Origin: Chryseomonas sp014190935
GTDB lineage: Bacteria; Pseudomonadota; Gammaproteobacteria; Pseudomonadales; Pseudomonadaceae
Length of the DNA stretch: 64,000 bases
NCBI RefSeq assembly: GCF_014190935.1
Contig: NZ_JACHVV010000002.1
Location: 868,001 to 932,000, forward strand
Reading direction: 5' to 3'
Shown: piece by piece, positions 27,737 through 36,955 of the stretch
Numbering within the stretch: position 1 is the stretch's first letter
Layout: every line of letters begins with the position of its first letter
Translations under genes and position numbers: made by a program
Notes under the pieces: model-generated
Seen by the model: only the letters and a program-made list of their open reading frames with translations
Database searches by the model: none
Told to the model about the DNA's origin: nothing

Positions 27737-28996
27737 TCACGCCAGGGCGTAGTGCCGCGGCAGGCGCAATTCGGTCAGGGTGCCGCCTTCTTCGTGATTG
27801 TAGAGCTTCACCGTGCCGCCGGCGCGGGTGACGCTTGCCTGGCTGAGGAACAGGCCCAGCCCGAAGCCCTTGCCCTTGGTGGTGAAGAACGGCTTGCCGA
27901 GCTGCTCGGCGATGGCCAGGGGTACCCCGGCGCCGTGATCGCGGATCGACAGGCACAGTTCGCGGGCATCCCAATGCAGACGGATGGCCAGGTTTTCCGG
28001 GCAGGCGTCGGCGGCGTTGTTGAGTAGATTCAGCAGCGCCTGGGTAAGTTCGACCGGCGGCGTCAGGCGCGGCGGCGTGCCCAGACTGACCACCTCGAAG
28101 CTGTAGGTGGCTTCCGGTCGCATCAGGTGCCAGCGATCCATGGTCGCCTCCAGCCACTCCACGGCGGTCTGCTCCTGCACCGTCTGGCGACGGTCGGCCT
28201 CGGCGGCGCGCACCAGTTGCTGCAGGGTCTGCTTGCACTGCCCGACCTGGGCCTGCAACAGCGCCAGGTCTTCGCTCAGGGTCGGCTGACCGGCGTACTC
28301 CTGTTGCAGCTCCTTGAGCAGCACGCTCATGGTGGACAGCGGCGTACTCAACTCGTGGGCGGCGCCGGCGGCCTGGGTGGCCACGGCCAGCAGTTGCTGA
28401 TCGCGCATGGCCTGTTCGCGGCGCTGGGCCTGCAGGCTCTCCTGCTCGCGCAGGGCGGTGGCCATGCGCGCCACGAACAGGGTGATGACGGCGGCTGACA
28501 GGGCGAAGCTCAGCCACATGCCGTAGCTGAGCACCGCGCCATCGTTGGCCACCAGCAGATGCAGCGGCTCGTAGGAGAGCAGCATCAGCGAGAAGACCGC
28601 CAGGGTCAGGGCGGCCAGGACCAGGGTATAGAGCCAGGGCAGCGTGGCCGCGGCGATGGTCAGGGGCACCAGGTAATAGGAGGCGAAGGGGTTGGTCGGG
28701 CCGCCGGCGAAATACAGCAGGGCGCTGTGGATGGCCAGGTCGCAGCCCAGGTGCGCCGCGTACTCCTGCTCGGTGACTGGCCAGGGGCGGGTCAGTCGCA
28801 GGGCGGCGAACAGGCAGAGCACCGCCGAGACGCCCAGGGTGATGGCCAGGGCCGTCCAGGGCAGCTGGACGATGCCCGACAGCCGGGCGATCCCCACCGA
28901 GCCAGCCTGGGCGGCCAGTACCAGCACGCGGATAAGGACCAGGCGCCCGAGATTCTGGCGATTGGCGGACAACCATTGAACGGGCAAGGAGAACAT
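27737..28996 (-). CDS. roxS: Redox sensor histidine kinase RoxS (RegB/PrrB family)
   Basis: This 419-residue membrane kinase has six N-terminal transmembrane segments (about 20-180), a DHp domain with His214 in AAHELSTPL, and an HATPase domain (NNAADAC, DHGAGV, GKGFGLGL). The RegB family senses quinone redox state and signals to RegA/RoxR. The ATG at 28996 gives MFSLPVQWL; the 55-residue upstream extension is rejected. A TATAAT on the minus strand at about 29074-29069 may be its -10. Confidence 0.93.
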   Translation of the reverse strand: MFSLPVQWLSANRQNLGRLVLIRVLVLAAQAGSVGIARLSGIVQLPWTALAITLGVSAVLCLFAALRLTRPWPVTEQEYAAHLGCDLAIHSALLYFAGGPTNPFASYYLVPLTIAAATLPWLYTLVLAALTLAVFSLMLLSYEPLHLLVANDGAVLSYGMWLSFALSAAVITLFVARMATALREQESLQAQRREQAMRDQQLLAVATQAAGAAHELSTPLSTMSVLLKELQQEYAGQPTLSEDLALLQAQVGQCKQTLQQLVRAAEADRRQTVQEQTAVEWLEATMDRWHLMRPEATYSFEVVSLGTPPRLTPPVELTQALLNLLNNAADACPENLAIRLHWDARELCLSIRDHGAGVPLAIAEQLGKPFFTTKGKGFGLGLFLSQASVTRAGGTVKLYNHEEGGTLTELRLPRHYALA

Positions 28997-29068
28997 GCGA
29001 GGTTCCAGGCGCAAGAAACGATCGAGACGGCAGCCCCTGGCGGGCCTGCCGGTCAGAGCAGACTTGGC

Positions 29069-29074
29069 ATTATA
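29069..29074 (-). promoter_or_regulatory. Possible -10 element for roxSR
   Basis: A perfect TATAAT on the minus strand lies about 75 nt upstream of the roxS ATG. The -35 at the matching distance is poor. Confidence 0.35.
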
Positions 29075-29174
29075 GCGATGGGTATCCGCCCGCAGCCGCC
29101 GACGCGGCAAAGCGACGCACCATCCGCCGGGTCCGTGGTCACACCGCTTTCGTACTGCCACTCAGGAGAACACC

Positions 29175-29882
29175 ATGACCCCTTCCCTACGTCCGCTCGT
29201 GCTGGGCGCCGCGCTGTTCAGCACCCTGCTCGCCACCGGCGTCCAGGCCGACGAAGCGCGCTACAACCAGATCAGCCTGAGGGCCGAGGTCAGTCGTGAG
29301 GTGCCGCGCGACCGCATGCAGGTCATGCTCTATACCGAAAGCCAGGGCCAGGATCCGGCGACCCTGGCCAGCGACACCACCAAGACCCTCAATGCCGCCC
29401 TGGAACAGGCGCGCAAGGTCGCCGGCGTGGACGTTTCCCTGGGCAATCGCAACACCTACCCGGTCTATGAAGACCAGGGCCGCGCCATCAATGCCTGGCG
29501 CGAGCGCGGCGAACTGCGCCTGGAAAGCGCCGACTTCGCCGCCCTGTCCAAGCTGACCGGCGAGCTGCTGGGCAACCTGAAGATGGGCAACCTGCAGTTC
29601 ACCATCGCCGATGGCACCCGCAAGCAGCAGGAGGATGCCTTGTTCAAGGACGCCGTGGCCGCTTTCAAGGCCCGCGCCCAGCTGGCCACCGAAGCCCTGG
29701 GTGGCTCGGGCTATCGCATCGTCAACCTGGACCTGGGCACCAGTGGCGTACCCCAGCCGCTGCCGATGCTGCGCATGTCGGCGATGAAGGCCGCCAGCGA
29801 CGCCGTGACCCCGGACGTTGCCCCCGGTACCACCACCGTCGAAGTGACCGCGGGCGGTACCATCGAAGTACAGATGCCCTGA
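29175..29882 (+). CDS. SIMPL-domain (DUF541) periplasmic protein
   Basis: This 235-residue protein has a Sec signal peptide (cleavage after GVQA, about residue 25) and one SIMPL/DUF541 domain covering the rest (ISLRAEVSREVPRDRMQV through the C-terminal VEVTAGGTIEVQ). The family includes E. coli YggE, linked to oxidative stress defence, and the eukaryotic SIMPL protein; biochemical function is unknown. It is divergent from roxSR. Confidence 0.85.
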   Translation: MTPSLRPLVLGAALFSTLLATGVQADEARYNQISLRAEVSREVPRDRMQVMLYTESQGQDPATLASDTTKTLNAALEQARKVAGVDVSLGNRNTYPVYEDQGRAINAWRERGELRLESADFAALSKLTGELLGNLKMGNLQFTIADGTRKQQEDALFKDAVAAFKARAQLATEALGGSGYRIVNLDLGTSGVPQPLPMLRMSAMKAASDAVTPDVAPGTTTVEVTAGGTIEVQMP

Positions 29883-29911
29883 TCTAGTGCAGAAAAGTAA
29901 CAACGCTGTTT

Positions 29912-29936
29912 CGGTGCGCACTTTTAGTGCGCACCG
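29912..29936. terminator. Perfect hairpin after the SIMPL gene
   Basis: CGGTGCGCAC and GTGCGCACCG form a 10-bp stem with a TTTTA loop, 30 nt after the stop codon. There is no U-run downstream, so it may terminate poorly or protect the mRNA end. Confidence 0.4.
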
Positions 29937-30005
29937 GCTTCCTGCCACCCCGCCTCGTCTTACATCTTTGCGACATCTGTTTCCTGTTTGGGTCTCTCGG
30001 GGTCA

Positions 30006-30023
30006 ATAGCTCGCCTGAGCTAT
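30006..30023. promoter_or_regulatory. Inverted repeat upstream of the first dppA gene
   Basis: ATAGCTC-N4-GAGCTAT is a perfect 7-bp inverted repeat 106 nt upstream of the dppA start. It could be an operator or a 5'-leader hairpin. A second weaker hairpin (GCAAC/GTTGC) lies nearer the start. Confidence 0.4.
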
Positions 30024-30128
30024 GGACATGGGCATAAGCTGTGCATGTGGGCTCATCTGTCCACAAGACATCGGCATTCTGTTTCGCAACGCCACATCGT
30101 GTTGCGCCGTCCCCGACATGAGGTCTCC

Positions 30129-31727
30129 ATGCACAAGAACGTACTCGCTGCCCTCTTCGCTTCCGGTCTGCTGGCCGGCGCACCCCTGGCCCAGGCAACC
30201 AACTTGGTGTTCTGCTCCGAAGGTAGCCCGGCCGGTTTCGATCCGGCGCAATACACCACCGGCACCGACTTCGATGCGTCGGCGGAAACCATCTTCAACA
30301 AGCTGACCCAGTTCGAGCGCGGCGGTACCCAGGTCAAGCCGGGTCTGGCGGAGAGCTGGGACATCAGCGAAGACGGCAAGGTGTACACCTTCCACCTGCG
30401 CAAGGGCGTGAAATTCCACACCACGGACTACTTCAAGCCGACCCGCGACTTCGATGCCGATGACGTCCTCTTCACCTTCCAGCGCATGCTGGACAAGGAC
30501 AATCCGTTCCGTAAGGCCTACCCCACCGAATTCCCCTACTTCACCGACATGGGCCTCGACCAGAACATCGCCAAGGTGGAAAAGGTCGACGACTACACGG
30601 TGCGCATGACCCTCAACGAAGTGGACGCCGCCTTCCTGCAGAATCTGGCGATGCCCTTCCCGTCGATCCAGTCGGCCGAATACGCCGACAAGCTGCTCAA
30701 GGCCGGCAAGGCTGCCGAGATCAACCAGAAGCCGATCGGCACCGGTCCCTTCGTCTTCAGCCGCTACCAGAAGGATGCGGTGATCCGCTACAAGGCCAAC
30801 CCGGACTACTGGGACAAGGCCGAGGGCGCCAAGGTGGACAACCTGATCTTCTCCATCAACACCGATCCCTCGGTACGGATGCAGAAGCTCAAGGCCGGCG
30901 AGTGCCAGATCACCGTCTATCCGCGTCCGGCGGATCTGGACGGCCTGAAGAAGGATCCGAATCTCAAGCTGCCGTCGCAGCCGGGCTTCAACCTCGGCTA
31001 CATCTCCTACAACACCCAGCACGGCGATCTGGGCAACCTCAAGGTGCGTCAGGCACTGGACATGGCCGTCAACAAGCAGGCCATCATCAACGCCGTCTAC
31101 CAGGGCGCCGGCCAGGTGGCGGTCAACGCCATGCCGCCGACCCAGTGGTCCTATGACAAGTCCATCAAGGACGCGCCCTACGATCCGGAAAAGGCCAAGG
31201 CCCTGCTCAAGGAAGCCGGCTTCAAGGAAGGCACCGAATTCACCCTCTGGGCCATGCCGGTGCAGCGCCCCTACAACCCCAACGCCCGCCTGATGGCGGA
31301 AATCCTCCAGCAGGACTGGGCCAAGATCGGCGTCAAGACCAAGATCGTCAGCTACGAATGGGGCGAGTACAACAAGCGCGCCAAGGCCGGCGAGCACGAC
31401 ATCATGCTGATCGGCTGGAGCGGCGACAACGGCGACCCGGACAACTGGCTGGCGACCCTCTTCGGCTGCAACGCCATCGGCGGCAACAACTATTCCCGCT
31501 GGTGCTACAAGCCGTTCGACGATCTGGTGGTCAAGGCCAAGCGCGTGACCGACCAGGGCGAGCGCACCAAGCTCTACGAACAGGCCCAGCAGGTGCTCAA
31601 GCAGCAGGTGCCCATGACGCCCATCGCGCATTCCACGGTCTACATGCCGATGCGCAAGGAAGTCCAGGACTACAAGATCAGCCCCTTCGGGTTGAACGAG
31701 TTCTACGGCGTCAGCGTCAGCAAGTGA
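30129..31727 (+). CDS. dppA: Dipeptide/peptide ABC transporter substrate-binding protein, copy 1
   Basis: This 532-residue SBP_bac_5 family receptor has a signal peptide cleaved after AQA (residue 23). The mature protein begins TNLVFCSEGSPAGFDPAQY as in Pseudomonas DppA proteins and delivers di-/tripeptides to DppBCDF. It is the first of three tandem paralogues ahead of the porin and transporter genes. The ATG at 30129 starts the signal peptide; the longer opening in this frame is leader sequence. Confidence 0.92.
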   Translation: MHKNVLAALFASGLLAGAPLAQATNLVFCSEGSPAGFDPAQYTTGTDFDASAETIFNKLTQFERGGTQVKPGLAESWDISEDGKVYTFHLRKGVKFHTTDYFKPTRDFDADDVLFTFQRMLDKDNPFRKAYPTEFPYFTDMGLDQNIAKVEKVDDYTVRMTLNEVDAAFLQNLAMPFPSIQSAEYADKLLKAGKAAEINQKPIGTGPFVFSRYQKDAVIRYKANPDYWDKAEGAKVDNLIFSINTDPSVRMQKLKAGECQITVYPRPADLDGLKKDPNLKLPSQPGFNLGYISYNTQHGDLGNLKVRQALDMAVNKQAIINAVYQGAGQVAVNAMPPTQWSYDKSIKDAPYDPEKAKALLKEAGFKEGTEFTLWAMPVQRPYNPNARLMAEILQQDWAKIGVKTKIVSYEWGEYNKRAKAGEHDIMLIGWSGDNGDPDNWLATLFGCNAIGGNNYSRWCYKPFDDLVVKAKRVTDQGERTKLYEQAQQVLKQQVPMTPIAHSTVYMPMRKEVQDYKISPFGLNEFYGVSVSK

Positions 31728-31735
31728 AGCCTCTT

Positions 31736-31770
31736 GGCCAGGGCCGGGAGCCAGCCTCCCGGCCCTGGCC
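31736..31770 (+). other. 15-bp perfect hairpin between dppA copies 1 and 2
   Basis: GGCCAGGGCCGGGAG and its exact complement form a stem with a five-base loop, starting 8 nt after the dppA-1 stop. It is followed by GTTCATTTGA, not a U-run. It probably stabilises the upstream message or partly terminates, letting the first binding protein be made in excess. Confidence 0.75.
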
Positions 31771-31797
31771 GTTCATTTGACTGATGGAGTGAGACCC

Positions 31798-33396
31798 ATG
31801 CGCCTTCCCTACGCCTACTCGTTGCTGGCGGCGAGCCTGCTCGCCTGCGCTCCGCTCGCCCAGGCGGCGAGCAACCTCGTCTATTGCTCGGAAGCCAGCC
31901 CGGCCGGTTTCGATCCGGCGCAATACACCTCGGGCACCGAATTCGATGCCTCGGCGGAAACGGTCTTCAATCGCCTGGTGCAGTTCCAGCGCGGCGGCAC
32001 CACCCTGGAACCGGGCCTTGCGACCCAATGGGACGTGAGCGCGGATGGCAAGACCTATACCTTCCACCTGCGCCAGGGCGTGAAATTCCATACCACCGAC
32101 TACTTCAAGCCCACCCGCGACTTCACTGCCGACGACGTGGTCTTCACCTTCCAGCGCATGCTCGACAAGGAGCAGCCGTTCCGTAAGGCCTACCCCACGG
32201 AATTCCCCTACTTCACCGACATGGGGCTGGACCAGAACATCGCCAAGGTAGCCAAGGTCGACGACCACACCGTGGTCTTCACCCTGAACAAGGTCGATGC
32301 CGCCTTTGCCGCCGACCTGGCCATGAGCTTCGCTTCCATCCAGTCGGCGGAGTACGCCGCGCAGTTGCTCAAGGCGGGCAAGCCGGAGCTGCTCAACCAG
32401 CAGCCCATCGGTACCGGCCCCTTCGTCTTCAGCCGCTACCAGAAGGATGCGGTGATCCGCTTCAAGGGCAATCAGGACTACTGGAAGCCCGAGGACGTCA
32501 AGCTCGACAATCTGATCTTCGCCATCACCCCCGACGCCGCCACCCGCCTGCAGAAGCTCAAGGCCGACGAATGCCAGGTGAGCGGCTATGCGCGCCCGGC
32601 GGATCTGGTGGAGATGAAGCAGGACGCCAACCTCAAGGTGCTGCAGCAACCGGGTTTCAACGTCGGCTTCCTCGCCTACAACGTCCAGCACCCGCCGCTG
32701 GACAAGCCCGAGGTGCGGCGTGCCCTGGACATGGCCATCAACAAGCAGGCCATCGTCGACACCGTGTTCCAGGGCGCCGGCCAGGTCGCGCAGAACGTGA
32801 TCCCGCCGAACCAGTGGTCCTACGACAAGAACATCAAGGGCGCGCCCTATGACCCGACCAAGGCCCGCGCGCTGCTCAAGCAGGCGGGGATCAAGGACGG
32901 CACCGAGATCGCGCTCTGGGCCATGACCGTGCAGCGCGCTTCCAACCCCAACGCCCGCCAGTCGGCGCAGATGATCCAGCAGGATTGGGCCAAGGTCGGC
33001 ATCAAGGCCAAGATCGTCAGCTACGAATGGGGCGAATACATCAAGCGCGCCAAGGCCGGCGAACACGATGTGCTGACCTATGGCTGGACCGGCGACAACG
33101 GCGATCCGGACAACTGGCTGGGCGTGCTCTACGGCTGCAGCGCCATCGGCGGCAGCAACTATGCGCGCTGGTGCGACAAGAGCTACGACGTCCTCATCCA
33201 GAAGGCCAAGACCAGCAACGATCGCGCCGAACGCACCCGTCTCTACGAGCAGGCGCAACAGCTCATTCGCCAGCAGATGCCGGTGAGCCCCATGGCCCAC
33301 TCGGTGGTGTCCCAGCCCATGCGCAAAGAAGTGCAGGGCTTCAAGATCAATCCCTTCGGCGTTACCGGGTTCTATGGCGTAAGCCTCGACCGCTGA
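31798..33396 (+). CDS. dppA: Dipeptide/peptide ABC transporter substrate-binding protein, copy 2
   Basis: This 532-residue paralogue is the same length as copy 1 and closely similar throughout (NLVYCSEASPAGFDPAQY and the shared TDYFKPTRDF and SYEWGEY segments). The signal peptide is cleaved after AQA, about residue 23. It is likely a recent tandem duplicate with altered peptide preference. The ATG at 31798 lies just after GGAGTGAG. Confidence 0.92.
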   Translation: MRLPYAYSLLAASLLACAPLAQAASNLVYCSEASPAGFDPAQYTSGTEFDASAETVFNRLVQFQRGGTTLEPGLATQWDVSADGKTYTFHLRQGVKFHTTDYFKPTRDFTADDVVFTFQRMLDKEQPFRKAYPTEFPYFTDMGLDQNIAKVAKVDDHTVVFTLNKVDAAFAADLAMSFASIQSAEYAAQLLKAGKPELLNQQPIGTGPFVFSRYQKDAVIRFKGNQDYWKPEDVKLDNLIFAITPDAATRLQKLKADECQVSGYARPADLVEMKQDANLKVLQQPGFNVGFLAYNVQHPPLDKPEVRRALDMAINKQAIVDTVFQGAGQVAQNVIPPNQWSYDKNIKGAPYDPTKARALLKQAGIKDGTEIALWAMTVQRASNPNARQSAQMIQQDWAKVGIKAKIVSYEWGEYIKRAKAGEHDVLTYGWTGDNGDPDNWLGVLYGCSAIGGSNYARWCDKSYDVLIQKAKTSNDRAERTRLYEQAQQLIRQQMPVSPMAHSVVSQPMRKEVQGFKINPFGVTGFYGVSLDR

Positions 33397-33404
33397 CCCT
33401 GTCC

Positions 33405-33421
33405 GGCCCGCCTCGCGGGCC
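33405..33421 (+). other. Hairpin between dppA copies 2 and 3
   Basis: GGCCCGC and GCGGGCC pair around a three-base loop 9 nt after the stop of copy 2. It resembles the stronger hairpin after copy 1 in position and lacks a U-run. Confidence 0.6.
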
Positions 33422-33438
33422 TTCACGAGGAGCCTTCC

Positions 33439-35031
33439 GTGTCCAAACCGCTATTCTCGCTGTCTCTCGCCGCCCTCCTCTGCCTGACGGCCAATGCCGC
33501 CCTGGCCCGGCCCCTGGTGGTCTGCACCGAGGCCAATCCGGAAGGCTTCGATCCGGGTCGCTATACCTCCGGCTATACCTTCAACGCCTCGGCTACCCCG
33601 CTGTACAACCGCCTGGTGGAATTCAAGCAGGGCACCGCCGAGCTGGAGCCGGGCCTGGCCGAAAGCTGGGAGGTCTCCCCGGATGGCCTGCAGTACACCT
33701 TCGCCCTGCGCCAGGGGGTGAAATTCCACACCACCGACTACTTCAAGCCGACGCGTGATTTCAACGCCGACGACGTGGTATTCAGCTTCGAGCGCATGCT
33801 CGACAAGAACAATCCCTGGTACAACCTCTCTCCCAGCGGCTATCCCTATGCGGCGGCCATGGAGATGGGCACCCTGATCAAGTCCATCGACAAGGTGGAC
33901 GACAGCCACGTGCGCTTCACCCTCAACCAGCCCGAGGCGCCCTTCCTCGCCGACCTGGCGATGGCCTTCGGTTCGATCCTGTCCAAGGAATACGCCGACA
34001 GCCTGCTGGCCAGCAAGAAGACCGACGACATCAACCAGAAGCCCATCGGCACCGGTCCCTTCGTCTTCCAGCGCTATGCCAAGGATTCCAACACCCGCTA
34101 CAAGGTCAATCCGGACTACTTCGGCAAGAAGCCGCAGATGGACGGCCTGGTGCTGGCGGTGACCCTGGATCCCAATGTGCGCATCCAGCGGGTACGCAAC
34201 AACGAGTGCCAGATCGGCCTGACGGTCAAGCCGCAGGACGTGCCGATGCTCAAGCAGGACAAGAGCCTCAAGCTGGCCCAGGTGGAAAGCCAGACCACCT
34301 CCTACCTGGCGTTGAACACCAGGAACAAGGCACTGAGCGACGTGCGGGTACGCCAGGCCATCGCCATGGCCTTCGACCAGCAGAACTACCTGAAGACGGT
34401 GTTCGGCGAAGGCGGTGCCAAGGCGGCGATCAATCCCTATCCCTCGTCGCTGCTGGGCTACGCCAAGGACATCAAGCCCTGGCCCCATGACGTGGAAAAG
34501 GCCAAGGCGCTGCTCAAGGAAGCCGGCTACGCCGATGGCCTCACCCTCAAGTACTACATCAGCACCGGTAGCGGCCCCGGCGGTAGTCCGGCCCTGGTGG
34601 CCCAGCTGATCCAGGGCGACCTGGCCAAGATCGGCATCAAGGCCGAGATCACCCAGTTCGAATGGGGTGAGTTCATGAAGCGCACCAAGGCCGGCGAGCA
34701 CGACCTGATGATGGCTAGCTGGACCGGCGACAACGGTGATCCGGACAACTTCCTCACCAACAACCTGAGTTGCTCGGCGGCGGAAAGCGGCGAAAACCGC
34801 TCGTTCTGGTGCGACAAGGCCTTCAACGACGCCATCGAAAAGGCCAAGCGCATCAACGACCCGGCCCAGCGTACCGCGCTCTACGAGCAGGCCCAGCAGA
34901 TCTTCCACCAGCAGATGCCCTGGATTCCGCTGGCGCACCCGCTGTTCACCGATGTCCTGCAACCCAAGGTGCAGGGCTATGTGCAGAGTCCGCTGGGGGT
35001 CTACGACTTCTCCACGGTAACCCTCGACTGA
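33439..35031 (+). CDS. dppA: Dipeptide/peptide ABC transporter substrate-binding protein, copy 3
   Basis: This 530-residue SBP_bac_5 protein is more diverged than copies 1 and 2 (PLVVCTEANPEGFDPGRY start of the mature part, after a signal peptide ending NAALA at residue 23). It starts with GTG at 33439, supported by AGGAG six nt upstream. In P. aeruginosa several DppA paralogues share one DppBCDF with different peptide specificities, and this cluster has the same design. Confidence 0.9.
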   Translation: MSKPLFSLSLAALLCLTANAALARPLVVCTEANPEGFDPGRYTSGYTFNASATPLYNRLVEFKQGTAELEPGLAESWEVSPDGLQYTFALRQGVKFHTTDYFKPTRDFNADDVVFSFERMLDKNNPWYNLSPSGYPYAAAMEMGTLIKSIDKVDDSHVRFTLNQPEAPFLADLAMAFGSILSKEYADSLLASKKTDDINQKPIGTGPFVFQRYAKDSNTRYKVNPDYFGKKPQMDGLVLAVTLDPNVRIQRVRNNECQIGLTVKPQDVPMLKQDKSLKLAQVESQTTSYLALNTRNKALSDVRVRQAIAMAFDQQNYLKTVFGEGGAKAAINPYPSSLLGYAKDIKPWPHDVEKAKALLKEAGYADGLTLKYYISTGSGPGGSPALVAQLIQGDLAKIGIKAEITQFEWGEFMKRTKAGEHDLMMASWTGDNGDPDNFLTNNLSCSAAESGENRSFWCDKAFNDAIEKAKRINDPAQRTALYEQAQQIFHQQMPWIPLAHPLFTDVLQPKVQGYVQSPLGVYDFSTVTLD

Positions 35032-35176
35032 TCGGCAGCTGATGCCGTAAGCGACCGGGCCCGGGCGGCCCGCCCCTCGACCTTTCCCGCCTCGCGCCGT
35101 GTTTCGGCGCGACGGGTTCGGTCGTGCCGGAAAACGCCCAGATAACAGAAAAAACGACCGCTTTGGAGCACACCTG

Positions 35177-36595
35177 ATGACCAACGTCCACCGGGGAGGC
35201 CTCGCCCTCTCCCTGCTCACCCTGGCCCTGACCGCCCACGCCCAGTCCCCGGCGCCGGAAGATCCCAGCTACGCCAACGAGGTCCAGACCCTGCCCAACG
35301 TGCAGAAGCCGGTGAAGGGCCAGGAAGGCGCCAAGGGCTTTTTCGCCGATGACAGCCTGACCCTGACCACGCGCAACTTCTTTGCCCGCGAGACCAGCTC
35401 CGATCCGATCTTCAGCTACAGCAAGAACGGCACCCGGGTGCGCACCCACTCGCGCAATACCTGGGTCCAGGCCACGGCGCTCAAGTACAGCTCCGGCTAC
35501 ACCCAGGGCCCGGTGGGCTTCGGCATCGACGTGGCTGGCTATCAGGCCACCAACCTGGAACGCGGCAAGGGCCAGATCGGTGGCGGCGGCAACCGCACCC
35601 TGGCCAACGCCGAGGGCGAGGGCCATGCCGAGTGGTCCAAGCTGGGCATCGCCGATGCGCGCTTCCGCGTCTCCAACACCGAGCTCAAGATCGGCCGCTT
35701 CATGCTCGACACCCCGGTGATCAGCTACAACGACAACCGGCCCTTCCCGTCCGGTTTCGACGGCTTCGCCCTGACCAGCGATGAATGGGACAACCTCTCG
35801 CTGCAGGGGGGCAGCTTTACCCGCGTGAGTCCGCGGACCGGTGCCGGCGACGAGAAGTGGACCACCGAGTACGGCACCCGCGAGGTCACCGCCGACCGCC
35901 TGAGCTTTCTCGGCGGCAACTACAAGCTGCCCCAGGGTTGGGAAGTCAGCGTCTATGGCGCCAACTTCGAAGACGTCTGGAATCAGTACTTCCTGAGCGT
36001 CACCCAGGCCGGCGGCTCGCTCGACACCTTCGCCTGGAAGGCGGTGGCCAACGCCTATCGCACCGTCGACGCCGGCAGCGCCAAGGCCGGCGACATCGAC
36101 AACACCGCCTGGAGCCTGGCGTTCACCGGCAGCCACCAGGCCCACAGCCTGACCCTGGCCTACCAGCAGATCGACGGCAACGAATACTTCGACTACGCCC
36201 ACGAGACCGCGGCCATCTACCTGGCCAATTCCCTGGTCTCGGACTACAACGGCCCCAACGAGAAGTCGCTGCAGATCCGCTACGAGACCGACTGGAGCTA
36301 CTTCGGCGTGCCCGGCCTGAGCACTGGCGTCTGGTACGCCAAGGGCTGGGACATCGACGGCACCCACTACGACGCCGGCGCCGGCAAGTACGCCAACTAT
36401 GCCGAGGTCCTGCAGCAGGATGGCGAGAAGCACCACGAGATCGGCCTGGTCACCACCTACAAGGTGCAGCAGGGCGCGCTCAAGGACAGCCGCTTCCGCC
36501 TGCTGCTGACCGATCACCGCGCCAGCCAGAACCAGGTCGACGGCAACGTCAAGGAGCTGCGCCTGGTCTCCACCCTGCCGTTCAACCTGCTGTAA
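35177..36595 (+). CDS. opdP: OprD-family outer-membrane porin, OpdP-like
   Basis: This 472-residue OprD/OccD-type porin has a signal peptide (cleavage near TAHA, residue 22) and a beta-strand-rich body ending in a hydrophobic tail. Position between dppA and dppB is that of P. aeruginosa opdP, which takes up glycine-glutamate dipeptides and arginine. That analogy supports a peptide channel role. The ATG at 35177 gives MTNVHRGG; the 26-residue extension upstream is rejected. Confidence 0.85.
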   Translation: MTNVHRGGLALSLLTLALTAHAQSPAPEDPSYANEVQTLPNVQKPVKGQEGAKGFFADDSLTLTTRNFFARETSSDPIFSYSKNGTRVRTHSRNTWVQATALKYSSGYTQGPVGFGIDVAGYQATNLERGKGQIGGGGNRTLANAEGEGHAEWSKLGIADARFRVSNTELKIGRFMLDTPVISYNDNRPFPSGFDGFALTSDEWDNLSLQGGSFTRVSPRTGAGDEKWTTEYGTREVTADRLSFLGGNYKLPQGWEVSVYGANFEDVWNQYFLSVTQAGGSLDTFAWKAVANAYRTVDAGSAKAGDIDNTAWSLAFTGSHQAHSLTLAYQQIDGNEYFDYAHETAAIYLANSLVSDYNGPNEKSLQIRYETDWSYFGVPGLSTGVWYAKGWDIDGTHYDAGAGKYANYAEVLQQDGEKHHEIGLVTTYKVQQGALKDSRFRLLLTDHRASQNQVDGNVKELRLVSTLPFNLL

Positions 36596-36955
36596 TGGCA
36601 GGCCCCGGCGGCTTCCACGCAGTGTCGGGCATCTGGCCGGGATCGCGTCGCGAACACCGGCGAAGCCCTGGCCGTGTCGAGGATATCGACACCCGTGGCA
36701 ACGTGGTAGTCTGCCGGGTTTGGAGCGCTGGCCCAGAGCGCTCTTCGAACCTATTCGTAGGACCGAACGAGCCTGCCTCGCGCAGGCCTCGTTCGTCGCG
36801 GACCAGGACGGTCCGTGCAGGGATGAATCCGGACCCACAAGGTCTGAGAGTCAGAGCAAAAGCCTGCGGGCTTTTGCGCGGGCTTTCACTTAAAAACGCG
36901 GCCGGGCACGTACTCGCGCCGTCTTGATCAGCCTCAAGAGGAGATACCCCCTCCG
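36596..36955 (+). other. Non-coding, hairpin-rich gap between opdP and dppB
   Basis: This 360-nt gap has no credible gene. It holds a series of perfect or near-perfect inverted repeats: 36674-36692 (GTGTCGA/TCGACAC), 36724-36742 (AGCGCT twice, self-complementary), 36764-36795 (about 13-bp arms, one bulge), 36801-36813 (GACC/GGTC) and 36856-36877 (GCAAAAGCC/GGCTTTTGC). The last resembles a terminator. Together they suggest an intercistronic processing or attenuation region before dppBCDF. Confidence 0.6.
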
